64,000 nt of DNA, taken from Flavobacteriales bacterium (GTDB lineage: Bacteria; Bacteroidota; Bacteroidia; CAIKAF01). The translations under genes were made by a program, and so were the position numbers. The notes beneath the pieces are model-generated. The model searched no databases and was not told the DNA's origin. It saw only the letters and a list, made by a program, of their open reading frames with translations. Numbering within the stretch: position 1 is the stretch's first letter; each line of letters starts with the position of its first letter. The DNA is taken from the NCBI GenBank assembly GCA_022402535.1, contig JAKRSD010000020.1, positions 347,341 to 411,340 on the forward strand, in the 5' to 3' direction. Positions 25,675-34,900 of this stretch are shown here, piece by piece.

Positions 25675-25995
25675 ATGGCTATTCAAACAGCAAACGACGC
25701 CACTTTTTCAGAGGTGCTGAAATCGAATGAAAATGTAATCGTAAAATACTATGCCGACTGGTGCGGAAGTTGTAAACTGTTCGCTCCCAAATACCGCCGT
25801 CTTTCCGACAATGAGGCGTATTCGCAGGTGGTGTTTTTGGATGTAAATGCCGAGGAAAGTCCCGAAGCGCGCAAACTGGCGGGTGTGGATAATCTTCCGT
25901 TTTTTGCCGTATTCAAGAACGGAGAATTACTGAAGGGCAGTTCCACCTCCAAAGAAGAAAATGTAGTTGAATTGATTAATCTGTTGAACGCATGA
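25675..25995 (+). CDS. thioredoxin family protein
   Basis: 106 aa without a signal peptide, so cytosolic. The active site is WCGSC (Cys30 and Cys33) after KYYADW; the classical thioredoxin has CGPC, so the redox potential may differ. The conserved cis-Pro is in NLPFFAVF. It should reduce protein disulfides or act as a monothiol/dithiol exchanger; the partner is unknown. Its stop overlaps the next small gene as ATGA. The same order (thioredoxin, small DUF6952-like gene) is, to my knowledge, recurrent in Bacteroidota, which suggests a linked function. Confidence 0.88.
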   Translation: MAIQTANDATFSEVLKSNENVIVKYYADWCGSCKLFAPKYRRLSDNEAYSQVVFLDVNAEESPEARKLAGVDNLPFFAVFKNGELLKGSSTSKEENVVELINLLNA

Positions 25996-26231
25996 AAATA
26001 CCCGCCATCAAACAGGCGGTAGAAAATTTCAGCCTTGAAGCGCTGAAAGCCGCCGAAGCCGCCTTATACGACGAACAGCCGCTTACTATTGAGGTGGAAG
26101 GCGACGACGAGGGAGAAAAACTTACCCATATTTTGGCCGCCATAGAAATTAAAGAAAACATGGCCAAGGGTATGGATTTTAAGGAAGCGTTGAGAGCCTA
26201 TACAGGGCGCGTAAGAAATTCCATTAACTGA
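25992..26231 (+). CDS. small cytosolic protein, DUF6952-like (79 aa)
   Basis: A short acidic helical protein: KIPAIKQAVENFSLEALKAA, then EVEGDDEGEKLTHILAA, then MAKGMDFKEALRAYTGRVRNSIN. It has no Cys, no signal and no membrane segment. Start codon overlap (ATGA) with the thioredoxin gene points to coupled translation. It resembles the small conserved family DUF6952, identified from memory of its usual neighbour and length, so the family name is tentative. Function unknown. Confidence 0.65.
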   Translation: MKIPAIKQAVENFSLEALKAAEAALYDEQPLTIEVEGDDEGEKLTHILAAIEIKENMAKGMDFKEALRAYTGRVRNSIN

Positions 26232-26232
26232 T

Positions 26233-27099
26233 ATGCAAACTATGCCAGCCCTGAAGACGCTTACCGAAATTCCCGGACCTTTTCGGGTGATTTCGCAAGC
26301 CTTGGGTACGGCTTTCAAAAAACCCGGAGACATCTTGATTCCTTCAGGGTTTTTTGTTCCTTCGGTAAAAGCCGATAAAAAACAGCTGGATGCTTTTTGC
26401 TCCCTGTTCGGTTTTGATAAAAACCGGGTTCCGCTTACCTACTGGCATCTGCGCCTGTTTGGCGTGCGGGTATTATTGGCTTCAGAAAAATCTTTCCCTT
26501 TTGCCCTGCCGGGCATGGTGCATCTGTACGACATCATAGAACAATATGAAACGATTTTTCCCGAAGAGGAACTCCGGGCGGAATGTTTTACGGGGAAACT
26601 CTTGTCGCACGAAAAGGGAACGGCATTTGAAACCCTGACCCGCATTTATAGAGGAGACCGGTTGGTATGGCAGGAAACCACGGTGAATCTGCACATCGGT
26701 AAATCCCTGCCCGGATTAGAAGAAGTGATGTCGCAGCCCGTAGAAATAACCCAACCCGATACCACCGAAACATGGCAACTGCCCGGCAATATGGGCCGGC
26801 GCTATGCGAAAATCAGCGGCGATTTTAACCCCATTCACATTAACCGTGCGGGAGCCGCCTTATTGGGTTTTCCGCGCCAACTGCTGCATGGCTGGTATGG
26901 CGTAAACCGAAGTATTAGCCCATACCAAGAAATGTTATATGGCAAAAGCCGCCTGTATGCTGCATTCAAAAAACCGCTTTTTATACCGGCTAAGGCCGAA
27001 AGCAGAACACAAAAAAAGGAAAACACCGTGCGGTTTGAAGTAATACACCCCGAAGGGGGTTATCCGCATGTAAAAGGGATGCTCACTTCAATGGGATAG
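26233..27099 (+). CDS. MaoC-like hotdog dehydratase family protein
   Basis: 288 aa. The C-terminal half has the hydratase-2 motif YAKISGDFNPIHINR (near residue 192), whose Asp and His are the catalytic dyad in MaoC-type enoyl-CoA hydratases, and ends with a PL-FIPAKAE strand pattern. The N-terminal half is a second, degenerate hotdog fold without the motif, as in double-hotdog hydratases. It probably hydrates or dehydrates acyl-CoA or acyl-ACP; the substrate is not predictable. It starts 1 base after the previous stop, so it is in the thioredoxin operon. It marks the left edge of the following AT-rich island. Confidence 0.8.
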   Translation: MQTMPALKTLTEIPGPFRVISQALGTAFKKPGDILIPSGFFVPSVKADKKQLDAFCSLFGFDKNRVPLTYWHLRLFGVRVLLASEKSFPFALPGMVHLYDIIEQYETIFPEEELRAECFTGKLLSHEKGTAFETLTRIYRGDRLVWQETTVNLHIGKSLPGLEEVMSQPVEITQPDTTETWQLPGNMGRRYAKISGDFNPIHINRAGAALLGFPRQLLHGWYGVNRSISPYQEMLYGKSRLYAAFKKPLFIPAKAESRTQKKENTVRFEVIHPEGGYPHVKGMLTSMG

Positions 27100-27149
27100 T
27101 GCCATTGGTTTGATTTTTTGCTTGTCGTCCAATCAACTTTTGTATGAAA

Positions 27150-27740
27150 TTATGGCCGCTGTTCACTCATCAATTTTTTTAAATCGTATTTCAGAACATG
27201 ATGAAAAATCATGGTCGGTAAGTTAAATCTAAATCGATCAACAAGTACTGTAAAATAAATAACGTTGTCCAAAACCATAATTACTATTGATTTTTTGTGC
27301 AAGGAATTAAAATGGTATACGGGTTCATTAAATATTAAACACTCTTTCGAACTCCGAAAAATCTCCAATTGTTGTTGTTTCGCATAGTCAAGCAGAATTT
27401 GTCGGTTCTTTTGCCTGTCAAACGGTGTGTTTATTTTCATCAAACGCTTTTCGGTCGCCTTACGGTAAATGACATATATTCCAAAAACGATAAGCATAGG
27501 AAAAATGGTCAATGAAATAAATTTGTCGTTGATGTTGCTGAAATCTGCTTCTTTAATGGCAAGTAAGGGATACACTACAAACCCGGAAGTAAACAAATAA
27601 ATAAATATCCGATCCAATTTATCGAACCAATCTTCTTCAAAAACAAGTTTTTGCCGCTTGACGCTTTGGTCTATATTTATGTTTTCTATTCTTCTCAATT
27701 GATAACGGATGATGTATTGGCTTTCGGGATTTAATAACAC
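27150..27740 (-). CDS. two-helix membrane protein of unknown function (196 aa)
   Basis: Two hydrophobic segments are seen (about residues 46-63 IFIYLFTSGFVVYPLLAI and 74-92 FISLTIFPMLIVFGIYVIY). The rest is cytosolic, Lys- and Asn-rich, with FRSSKECLIFNEPVYHFNSLHKKSI and FTVLVDRFRFNLP. I recognise no family. The gene is AT-rich compared with the MaoC gene on its left and fits the accessory island. It lies 30 bases downstream of the small nuclease-like gene on the same strand, so the two may form an operon. Confidence 0.6.
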   Translation of the reverse strand: MLLNPESQYIIRYQLRRIENINIDQSVKRQKLVFEEDWFDKLDRIFIYLFTSGFVVYPLLAIKEADFSNINDKFISLTIFPMLIVFGIYVIYRKATEKRLMKINTPFDRQKNRQILLDYAKQQQLEIFRSSKECLIFNEPVYHFNSLHKKSIVIMVLDNVIYFTVLVDRFRFNLPTMIFHHVLKYDLKKLMSEQRP

Positions 27741-27770
27741 CGGCGATTGATTGGACTTTTCGCTTGTTCT

Positions 27771-28268
27771 TTATTTTTTGTCAAACGGCTCAAACAGTTT
27801 AACGGCGTATTCCGTGTATTCCTGCAGCATTTCTTTGGGAATGTGGAACGACTTTATGGTATTTAATCCGTAGTTGGTTTCGGGGCTTATGGCATAACCC
27901 GCCACCAGTCTTTTATAGTGAATGCACTGAATTTTTTGGGGAGATACAATGACAAACCATGCATTTTTGTATGGATAATCGGCATAATCGGTATCGAAAG
28001 AGAAACATCCGTTTGCCCGGAATTTTACTTCCATGTAAAACAAATCACCGGTAATCATACTCTGTACCACAAAATCGGGCATAAAGCGAAGGGCTTTCCC
28101 GGTTTTGAATTGGTTGTTGCGTATGGAACGGCTCAGACCCGGGTGCAGCCTTTCCAGACCGTAATTAAAAATATTGTATTGGCTGTTGATAAACAGATCC
28201 TGTATGAGTTGCTCGGCAAGGCGGCCTTTCAGTGTGTTTAGGTTAAAGGTGTTTTTCATTTGTTTCAA
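27771..28268 (-). CDS. small PD-(D/E)XK nuclease-like protein
   Basis: 165 aa. The layout is that of a restriction-endonuclease-fold protein: an N-terminal helix with Glu19 (GRLAEQLIQDLF), then a strand with Asp65 (FMPDFVVQ), and Glu80-x-Lys82 (FYMEVKFR). All core catalytic positions are present, so nuclease activity is plausible. After the core comes YPYKNAWFVIVSPQ, a usual beta-strand/alpha continuation. No DNA-binding domain is visible, so it may need a partner. An ATG 9 bases inside the frame (28259) is an equally good start. Its upstream region carries a 21-base tandem repeat. The nearest partners are the membrane protein downstream and the AlbA_2 gene upstream. Confidence 0.65.
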   Translation of the reverse strand: MKQMKNTFNLNTLKGRLAEQLIQDLFINSQYNIFNYGLERLHPGLSRSIRNNQFKTGKALRFMPDFVVQSMITGDLFYMEVKFRANGCFSFDTDYADYPYKNAWFVIVSPQKIQCIHYKRLVAGYAISPETNYGLNTIKSFHIPKEMLQEYTEYAVKLFEPFDKK

Positions 28269-28355
28269 TAATTATAGACCTTCTATTTTTAAAACCATTG
28301 AGGCCCAGGTTAATATTTATTTGATGGGGTTATTTAATTCTTATGAACACTCTTG

Positions 28356-28397
28356 TTAAGTTTTCAACATTCCTTATTAAGTTTTCAACATTCCTTA
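28356..28397. repeat. 21-base tandem direct repeat, two copies
   Basis: The unit TTAAGTTTTCAACATTCCTTA occurs at 28356-28376 and is repeated without change at 28377-28397. It lies 88 bases upstream of the small nuclease-like gene (minus strand) and 63 bases after the stop of the AlbA_2 gene, within a 192-base gene-free spacer that otherwise shows nothing. Two perfect head-to-tail copies in a promoter region could be an operator; there is no third copy, so a CRISPR array is excluded. Confidence 0.85.
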
Positions 28398-28460
28398 CCA
28401 AAATTAACAATCTGTTTTTCAGCGCTTTATGATTTTTTAGTAGTGTTCCTTAAACGTTTG

Positions 28461-29915
28461 TCAGAGTTTCTTAAAGGCAAATTTGGCCTGTTTGTCCCTT
28501 TGTTTATCACTCAATCGTTCTAGGATTTTTTCATTATCAATAAACTGATTCAAATACAATCTCACGTTTTTTTCGTGAATATGCGTTACCTCAACTAACT
28601 CTTTTATTGTGGCTTGATTGTGATAAAAAAGATGTTGTAAAATTCTTTTTTGGGTCTCATTATAAGAAGGCCAATTATCATGAATTGTTTTAAGAATTGA
28701 ATCTGAAATTGTTTTGGTGTGTTTGCTTATTTTATTCCTAAGTGTTAAATATACATTTCCATTTTTCTCAACATATTCAGGAGTTGAAAGCATTGATTTT
28801 TCCATAGATTGATAAATTCTTGAAACGCCTTCATTCAATTGCCTTACAAAACCCATATCTTCCAAAGCTCTTGCAATTCTAGGATTTCTCGAAAATCTTT
28901 CTGTCCTGATATTTTCTACATTTACCTGAGCTGGTAATGGGCCGCTATTTGATATTTCAAGTCTATCGTCAAAATGTTTTATATATATGGCATTTCCCTG
29001 TACGTTGTAAGAACGGTGACACAAAGCATTAACAATGCCTTCCAGCCAGGCCTCTTCAGGATATTCCGGAACTTTTATAAAGCGTCCTGTTTCCAAATCC
29101 AAAAAGAAATAGTCTTTCAGGGCAGTTTTTAGAAACTTCTTAAAGTGGTCAATAATCCAAGGAATATTATTTTCAAATCTTTCATCCTTTATCACATTAT
29201 GTTCTGTACCTGTTTTGGCTTCTAAACCTTCATATCTTATGTATCTGAGTGATGCCGACGTAATGTATTTTTCTGGGTCTTTGGCAAAAAGTAGCACACC
29301 TGCTTTTTTGATTTTGTATTGTCCGTCTTTTTTGATTGCCAAATGTCTTTTTACAAGTAAATCAAGTGAATCGCCAGAATAATTAAGCTTTTCTTTGTAC
29401 CTGTTCAGTAGTTTTATATCGAAATCTTCAAAATCAAAATCCTGCTCTATCTCATCTTCAAATTTTCGTATCTGTTTGTCGTATTCCAATTTTCTTACCG
29501 CATCCCTATCCAGTTGTCTGTTCTTATCATCAACCCTTAAATAGATTTGTTCGTTGTCTTTCCTTTTAAATATTCGCTCAATATCCTGATCAACATGATA
29601 AAGGAAAATTAGCATTCCGTCAATATCAACCTCTTCGAGTTTGATATTGCCATGAGGCTCTATAAAATCAACATAGAGATTCCTGTAATCACTGATTTTT
29701 TCGCCTAAACTATTTAAATCTTGTATCGTGCCATCATTAGCAATACCAAAAGCCAAAACACCCCCATCTGCATTGAGCATGCCGATTAATTCATTGGCAA
29801 TTTTGGTTGGATTTACGTCTTTTTCACCCAATCCTTTGCGTTCAAAGTATTGATTCTCTCTCTTCGTTTGAAGAAATTCGAGTGTGATTTGTGTATTGAA
29901 TTGTGAAACTACCAT
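28461..29915 (-). CDS. Schlafen/AlbA_2-domain ATP-binding regulator-like protein
   Basis: 484 aa. The N-terminal AlbA_2 (Schlafen-like) domain is recognisable: ENQYFERKG near residue 22, LIGMLNADGGVLAFGIAND near 43, and LRVDDKNRQ near 125. The middle holds a GHKL-like HATPase_c_4 segment (HRSYNVQGNAIYIKHFDDRLEISNSGPLP). The last 80 or so residues resemble a winged-helix DNA-binding domain (TQKRILQHLFYHNQATIKELVEV). Such proteins are often annotated as RecG-like or transcriptional regulators and are frequent in defence islands; the biochemical role is unsettled. It ends the operon-like run after the GHKL ATPase, 92 bases downstream of it. The region is AT-rich. Confidence 0.75.
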   Translation of the reverse strand: MVVSQFNTQITLEFLQTKRENQYFERKGLGEKDVNPTKIANELIGMLNADGGVLAFGIANDGTIQDLNSLGEKISDYRNLYVDFIEPHGNIKLEEVDIDGMLIFLYHVDQDIERIFKRKDNEQIYLRVDDKNRQLDRDAVRKLEYDKQIRKFEDEIEQDFDFEDFDIKLLNRYKEKLNYSGDSLDLLVKRHLAIKKDGQYKIKKAGVLLFAKDPEKYITSASLRYIRYEGLEAKTGTEHNVIKDERFENNIPWIIDHFKKFLKTALKDYFFLDLETGRFIKVPEYPEEAWLEGIVNALCHRSYNVQGNAIYIKHFDDRLEISNSGPLPAQVNVENIRTERFSRNPRIARALEDMGFVRQLNEGVSRIYQSMEKSMLSTPEYVEKNGNVYLTLRNKISKHTKTISDSILKTIHDNWPSYNETQKRILQHLFYHNQATIKELVEVTHIHEKNVRLYLNQFIDNEKILERLSDKQRDKQAKFAFKKL

Positions 29916-30007
29916 TTCATTAATTTTTTAATTCATTCCATGCCTAGCTTAGCAATGAGTGTGGCTGTGAAGCGTTGGCTTTGGTGTCATAATAGTTTTA
30001 CTAATTA

Positions 30008-31939
30008 TTAATTCTGTTCAAATAATACTCCTTGGGTGCTTCCAAAAACTTCGTCCATTTCGGATGTGTATGTAATACTCTTAACTTCTTCAATTTTCTT
30101 TATGAGGTTAAATGTCCTTGAATGTGCTTTTGCTAAAATTATATTATAACGGCATGGTATAATATTTACACTTCCTTCTGTAAAGGTCTCATTAGCATCT
30201 GGCTCAATTTCTGAACCAAGAACATAGGCAATAATTGGTGTATTTAAGCTTACCTTTTTTGACTTTCTTAATTCTCTAGCATATAGTAATGCTTGGTCTT
30301 TTTGTTTTGTGTCAATTGGAATACCTACTCTTTTTAATTCGACAATAATTATTTTACTGAAATCGTTTGGTTCGTGGCTCTCATTGAAACTTTCACATGA
30401 GTAAACGCCAATAGATGAGTTAGGCAGAATTACGAAATCAGGACGTTTTCTTTCGTTGTCAAGTGCTTTATCATTCAGTAGGTTTTTAATGACTGTCGCT
30501 AAAGAGCGATTAGATATAAATGATATTGATTCAAATTCTGGACCGAATATCCAAAGACCATGTTCAAATAAAGGCTGTAAATCATGCAATTCATCTGCTT
30601 TTGTATCTTCTAATAGCTTTTCAAGTTTTGATACCAACTCTAAACGCCATCTTAACTCACTTAAAACCTTTTTTGCATCATCTATTGTCCATTCTTCCAA
30701 TATTTGATTAAGAGAATCTATTTCATCAGGATGATATGAGGCAATCTTTTCAAGTAGGGCGTAACCTGACCTAGATTTTTCCATTTTAGCTAATACTTCA
30801 ACAGTGGTTTCTAATTCTTGAACACCAATTGTTGGGCATTTAGATTGAACTTCTTCTAAGAAATTTACGATATTTTGTTTTGCTTCCGAAGGTAAGGAAG
30901 CTAACTGCATTCTATTTGATTCATAAACTTGCAATCTTCTTTCCTTTCGAGTTTCATACAACAAGTTTCTTAAATCGTCTCTTACAAATTCGTAAACAGC
31001 ATTTTGTAGCTTTATTACTTCATCAGTTATGTAAAACCCAGACCAATCTTTCTTTAAGTTTCTTTGGTCAATGATGTCTGCATTTGCGATATATAAAAGT
31101 CGTTTAGCAATAGGATGACGACCATCAATAATTTGAGCATCAAATGTTCCCCAATTAGGTATGCCAACTAATCTTCTATTATACCACCAAGCAATTCCAT
31201 TTTGTTTGGTATTTTTCCCTTTTTCACCATAAATTCTTTTAATCTTTATTTTGCTTCCGTTAAAATCAATAGTAAAATCTTCGGTTAAATGTGACAAATC
31301 TGTCATTGCAACCGAATGATTATTAACATAAACATTAAATTGAGGGTCAGAGATAAATCTTGAGCCAATTAGTTCTATTAGTTTTGTAGTATCAATTAAA
31401 GTTGTTTCATCAGAGTCAATTAGAGTAGAAATTTCAGTTCCATGTTCGGACTTTGAAATTGGTTTAGATTCAATTAAAATTACATCATAAGGTTTTTCAC
31501 CTGAGATTGATTTTACAACCCTAATATGTGTGTATTCTCCATCTTTGGATGTTTTAAGTTCATACTCGTTATTGAAGCAAAACATAGCATGGCGACCAAC
31601 CCCATTTCTTCCAAATACTTTTCGACTTCCATGAGAAACGTTTTTGGGAAACTTAGCATCTTTACCGCCTTGTTCAACAACACGATTATAGTTAAACTTT
31701 CCCCAACGATATAAGAGTTCATTTTTTGTCATACCAATTCCATTGTCTGAAATTGATAGTTTCCCACCAGTTTCTGGCCAATTAATTTTTACATCCGTAG
31801 AACCAGCATCCCAACAGTTTGCTACAAGTTCAATGACTGCATAATTTTGGTCTGTTACTATTTGACCTGCATGATGCCTTAAAAAGTCATCTCCAAAGGA
31901 AAATTTAAACTGGTTTTCAGGAATTTTATTTTTAGCCAT
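30008..31939 (-). CDS. GHKL (MORC/HSP90-like) ATPase with C-terminal PD-(D/E)XK-like domain
   Basis: 643 aa. The N-terminal GHKL ATPase has all motifs: Glu37/Asn41/Asp44 (ELVANCWDAGS), DNGIG at 65-69, and GRNGVGRHAMF at 110-120. A central S5-like and helical region follows (near 220-450). Residues near 498-532 carry RPDFVI and IIIVELKRVG, which fit the D...ExK core of a PD-(D/E)XK nuclease fold. This matches the prokaryotic MORC/MutL-like ATPases described by Iyer and colleagues (2008) in restriction-modification loci. The gene overlaps the methyltransferase gene by 8 bases, so the two are made together. I infer an ATP-driven DNA-cleaving or -remodelling partner of the methyltransferase; that is not shown by sequence alone. 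Confidence 0.8.
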   Translation of the reverse strand: MAKNKIPENQFKFSFGDDFLRHHAGQIVTDQNYAVIELVANCWDAGSTDVKINWPETGGKLSISDNGIGMTKNELLYRWGKFNYNRVVEQGGKDAKFPKNVSHGSRKVFGRNGVGRHAMFCFNNEYELKTSKDGEYTHIRVVKSISGEKPYDVILIESKPISKSEHGTEISTLIDSDETTLIDTTKLIELIGSRFISDPQFNVYVNNHSVAMTDLSHLTEDFTIDFNGSKIKIKRIYGEKGKNTKQNGIAWWYNRRLVGIPNWGTFDAQIIDGRHPIAKRLLYIANADIIDQRNLKKDWSGFYITDEVIKLQNAVYEFVRDDLRNLLYETRKERRLQVYESNRMQLASLPSEAKQNIVNFLEEVQSKCPTIGVQELETTVEVLAKMEKSRSGYALLEKIASYHPDEIDSLNQILEEWTIDDAKKVLSELRWRLELVSKLEKLLEDTKADELHDLQPLFEHGLWIFGPEFESISFISNRSLATVIKNLLNDKALDNERKRPDFVILPNSSIGVYSCESFNESHEPNDFSKIIIVELKRVGIPIDTKQKDQALLYARELRKSKKVSLNTPIIAYVLGSEIEPDANETFTEGSVNIIPCRYNIILAKAHSRTFNLIKKIEEVKSITYTSEMDEVFGSTQGVLFEQN

Positions 31940-34900
31940 TCTGTTCAGTTTTTTGAATGATGTTAATTTCTTCTTCCGTCAAATCGTAAAGTTGATAAAC
32001 CAATTGGTCTATTTGGTTTTCTAAATCGGTGGTGTCGGCTGATGGGTTTTGCTTTTTAATTGATAGTACAGTATCCACTATGGAGATTATATTTTTCTGC
32101 TCCTCACTCGAACATTTGATTATTGGCAATTTTCTAATGTTGATGGGCTTAACTTCTGCAAAAACTCTATTTTCCTCTTGAGTTATTTGCTTATAAAAGT
32201 AATTTATCAACCTTGAATTTAGTATACCGATAAGAAATTTATATGGAAAAGTATCCTTGAACTCTTGTTTTAATTTTAAAATCAAAACAGTATTCATAGC
32301 ATAAAATCCATCAACATCATATGTGCAGATAATTGTATCAGAAGTTTGTCTGAATATTATTTTTTCATCTTCGAATAAACCTTTGTAGCGTGGCCAATGT
32401 AAACACCACCAAGGCAAAGTGCCTTTTATAGTTTCCCGTTTTTTAGAGAGTTGTTCTTTGAATTGTTGCAAATAATTGAGACATTTTGGATACATTTTTA
32501 TATCAATCTCTTTAGTAGCATATATGATTTTGTATTCAGTCTCGTGTATCACATATTTATTAAAATCACTTCCCGTTAAAACCTTCTTTAATATGGCGGA
32601 TTCTATACCTAATTCAATAACCTTTTCAGGTGAAAGCCTAAATATTTTATCACCTGTTGGCTGAATGCCATTTGCAACTTCATCTGCTATTGTATCAATT
32701 GTAACAATGGAGTCTATTTTTCTTTTCGTAATTGCTATACCAATTTTATCGGCACTAAAAGACACAGAAGTGGATTCTAAAATTTCACGCTTACTAGAAC
32801 TTGTGTAATTGACATTTACGAACAAATTTTCGTTTTTATTTGCTTTTCTTAAATCTGTGTACTTAATTAAATCATTATCGATATTGTTTTTTGAAATCAA
32901 AATAATGCATGTCGGCACTTCTGCATCAGCAAATACTCCATCACCTAAGTTGATGACTTTAGAAATTTCATTTTGTTCAATTACTTTTCTTCTCGATTTC
33001 TCATATTCATTTTGAAACAAGAAGTTATTGGGAATTATTAAACATACTCCTGAATTATTTTTTGAAATTTCAATTGAGAGCCCAATAAAATAGTTAAATG
33101 TGTCTGTCCATCTTGTATGATACAATGTGTATTTATCCTTTAAAAAAACTTTAAATGAATCATTAAGTTCTGCTCCATAAGGCGGATTTCCAATCACCAC
33201 GTCAAATCCCACAAAATCGCCATCATCATTCAGCACTTCGGGAAATTCAAAACGCCATTCAAAAGCGTTTTCAAAAATCTTGTTGGCTTTTATTTCTTCA
33301 ATTTCGGTTTCAAGTTTTTTAATTTCTTCGGTCAGTTGCGTTACTTTCTTGTTCCAATCGGCTTTTTCCTTTTTGCTCATTTCAAAAAGTTGCCCTTGAT
33401 TGGTCATTTGATACAAGTCACCTGAAAGTTTGCGTAGCTTCTTTACTTTCGGGTCGTTCAACGAAATTTCGCTTCTGAAATCCGATTTTATGTCGGCAAT
33501 TAGTCGTTCCATTTCTCTTTTCTGTTCCTTGCTTTCAGCGTTTCGGTATGTGTCAACGGCTATTCGGTAGCTATCAATTGTCCACTTACTTTTTTTCAAG
33601 GCTTGTTTCAGGTCTGCATCAATGGCAAAACGGCTCACCAACGAGTTTCCGCATTTTATGTTGATGTCAATATTCGGCAGTGTTTCAAGTTCTGTGCTGT
33701 TTTTGTAGTAAGCATTTTTCAAAAGCTCAATCCACAAACGCAAACGGCAAATTTTTACCGAGTTGGAATTGATGTCCACACCGAAAAGGCAGTTTTCAAT
33801 AAGGGTCTGCTTTTCGTGGAAAAGTGTTTCCTGTATGCGCTGGCTTTCGGAGCGAAGTAGTGAGCCTGTCGAACTATTAGTTGGGTTGTATTCAAAAAGT
33901 TCTCCCTCTTCGTCTGTTACAATCAGTTCATCATTTACCACTTCCACCTGATATTCTTTCAGGCGTTTTCCGTCACAGTCTTGCAGAATTTTCAAGTCGT
34001 TTTTTATGGCAATCATTTCATTGAGTGCCGAAACTAAAAAGTGTCCTGAACCCACGGCAGGGTCGCAAATTTTGATGCTGTTTACAATTTGGTTGGCTTC
34101 TTTTCGGTCTTCAATTTTGTCGTAAAGTTCTTCAAGCGTGGTGCAGTTCCATTTTTTGGTTTCGTTGAATTTCTGCACAACGGCCTTACGGATGGTTTCG
34201 CGGCACATATACATGGTAATGAAACCCGGAGTGAAAAACGAACCGTCTTTATATCCGTTTATTTTCTCGAAAATCAAACCGAGAACCGAAGCGTTAATCA
34301 GCGTTTTGTTGTCTTCCTGAATTGCTGAACCGCCTTCGGCTCCAAAATCGTAAGCATCTAAAAACTCAAACAGATATTGATGCGTGGTGATGCTGCCAGT
34401 CCGCTTTTTACCCTGCCGGTCTTTAAGTACGGTTTGAGAATAAATGGGAATGGTTTTATCGTCTTTCAGATTGCTGATAAACAATGTCATCTGCTCAATG
34501 TCGGTCGGCTCAAAAAGCGAAGAGTTGAGATAAGGTACTTTCTCAAAAGCCCTTTTCACATCCTCGTTCCGCTCTTCATACTTGCGGGCCAACACCTGAA
34601 AAAACAGGCTGTTCAGGTCGTCATAGTTTTTTATTTTATCAAGGTTTAAAAACGAATACGATTTATCGCCTTTGTGATAGGTGATGAGCTGGGCCTCCAA
34701 CAGCTTCAAAAACAGAATACGGTTTATCCAAGTGATGGAAAGCTCAAGGGCAACATTAAAAAGGCGTTCCTGTTGTGTATTTCCATATTGGTTAGGCTTT
34801 TCAAGTCGACTCAATTTATCTAAGCTGTCCAGCTGAATGATGGCATCTTCAAGCAAACTTCCTGTATTTCGCTCACCTTCTTTGTTTCGCTGTATCAGTT

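Noticed and set aside
27100-27149. Possible att site or terminator at the left edge of the island
   Set aside because: ATTGG/CCAAT arms of five bases only, no T-run directly after, and no matching repeat near 35.7 kb.
28356-28397. Possible CRISPR array
   Set aside because: Only two directly adjacent identical units with no spacers and no cas genes.
29916-30007. GCGTTGGCTT sequence between the AlbA_2 and GHKL genes looked like an integron attC core
   Set aside because: It does not fit GTTRRRY, has no paired core at the other end, and no integrase is present.
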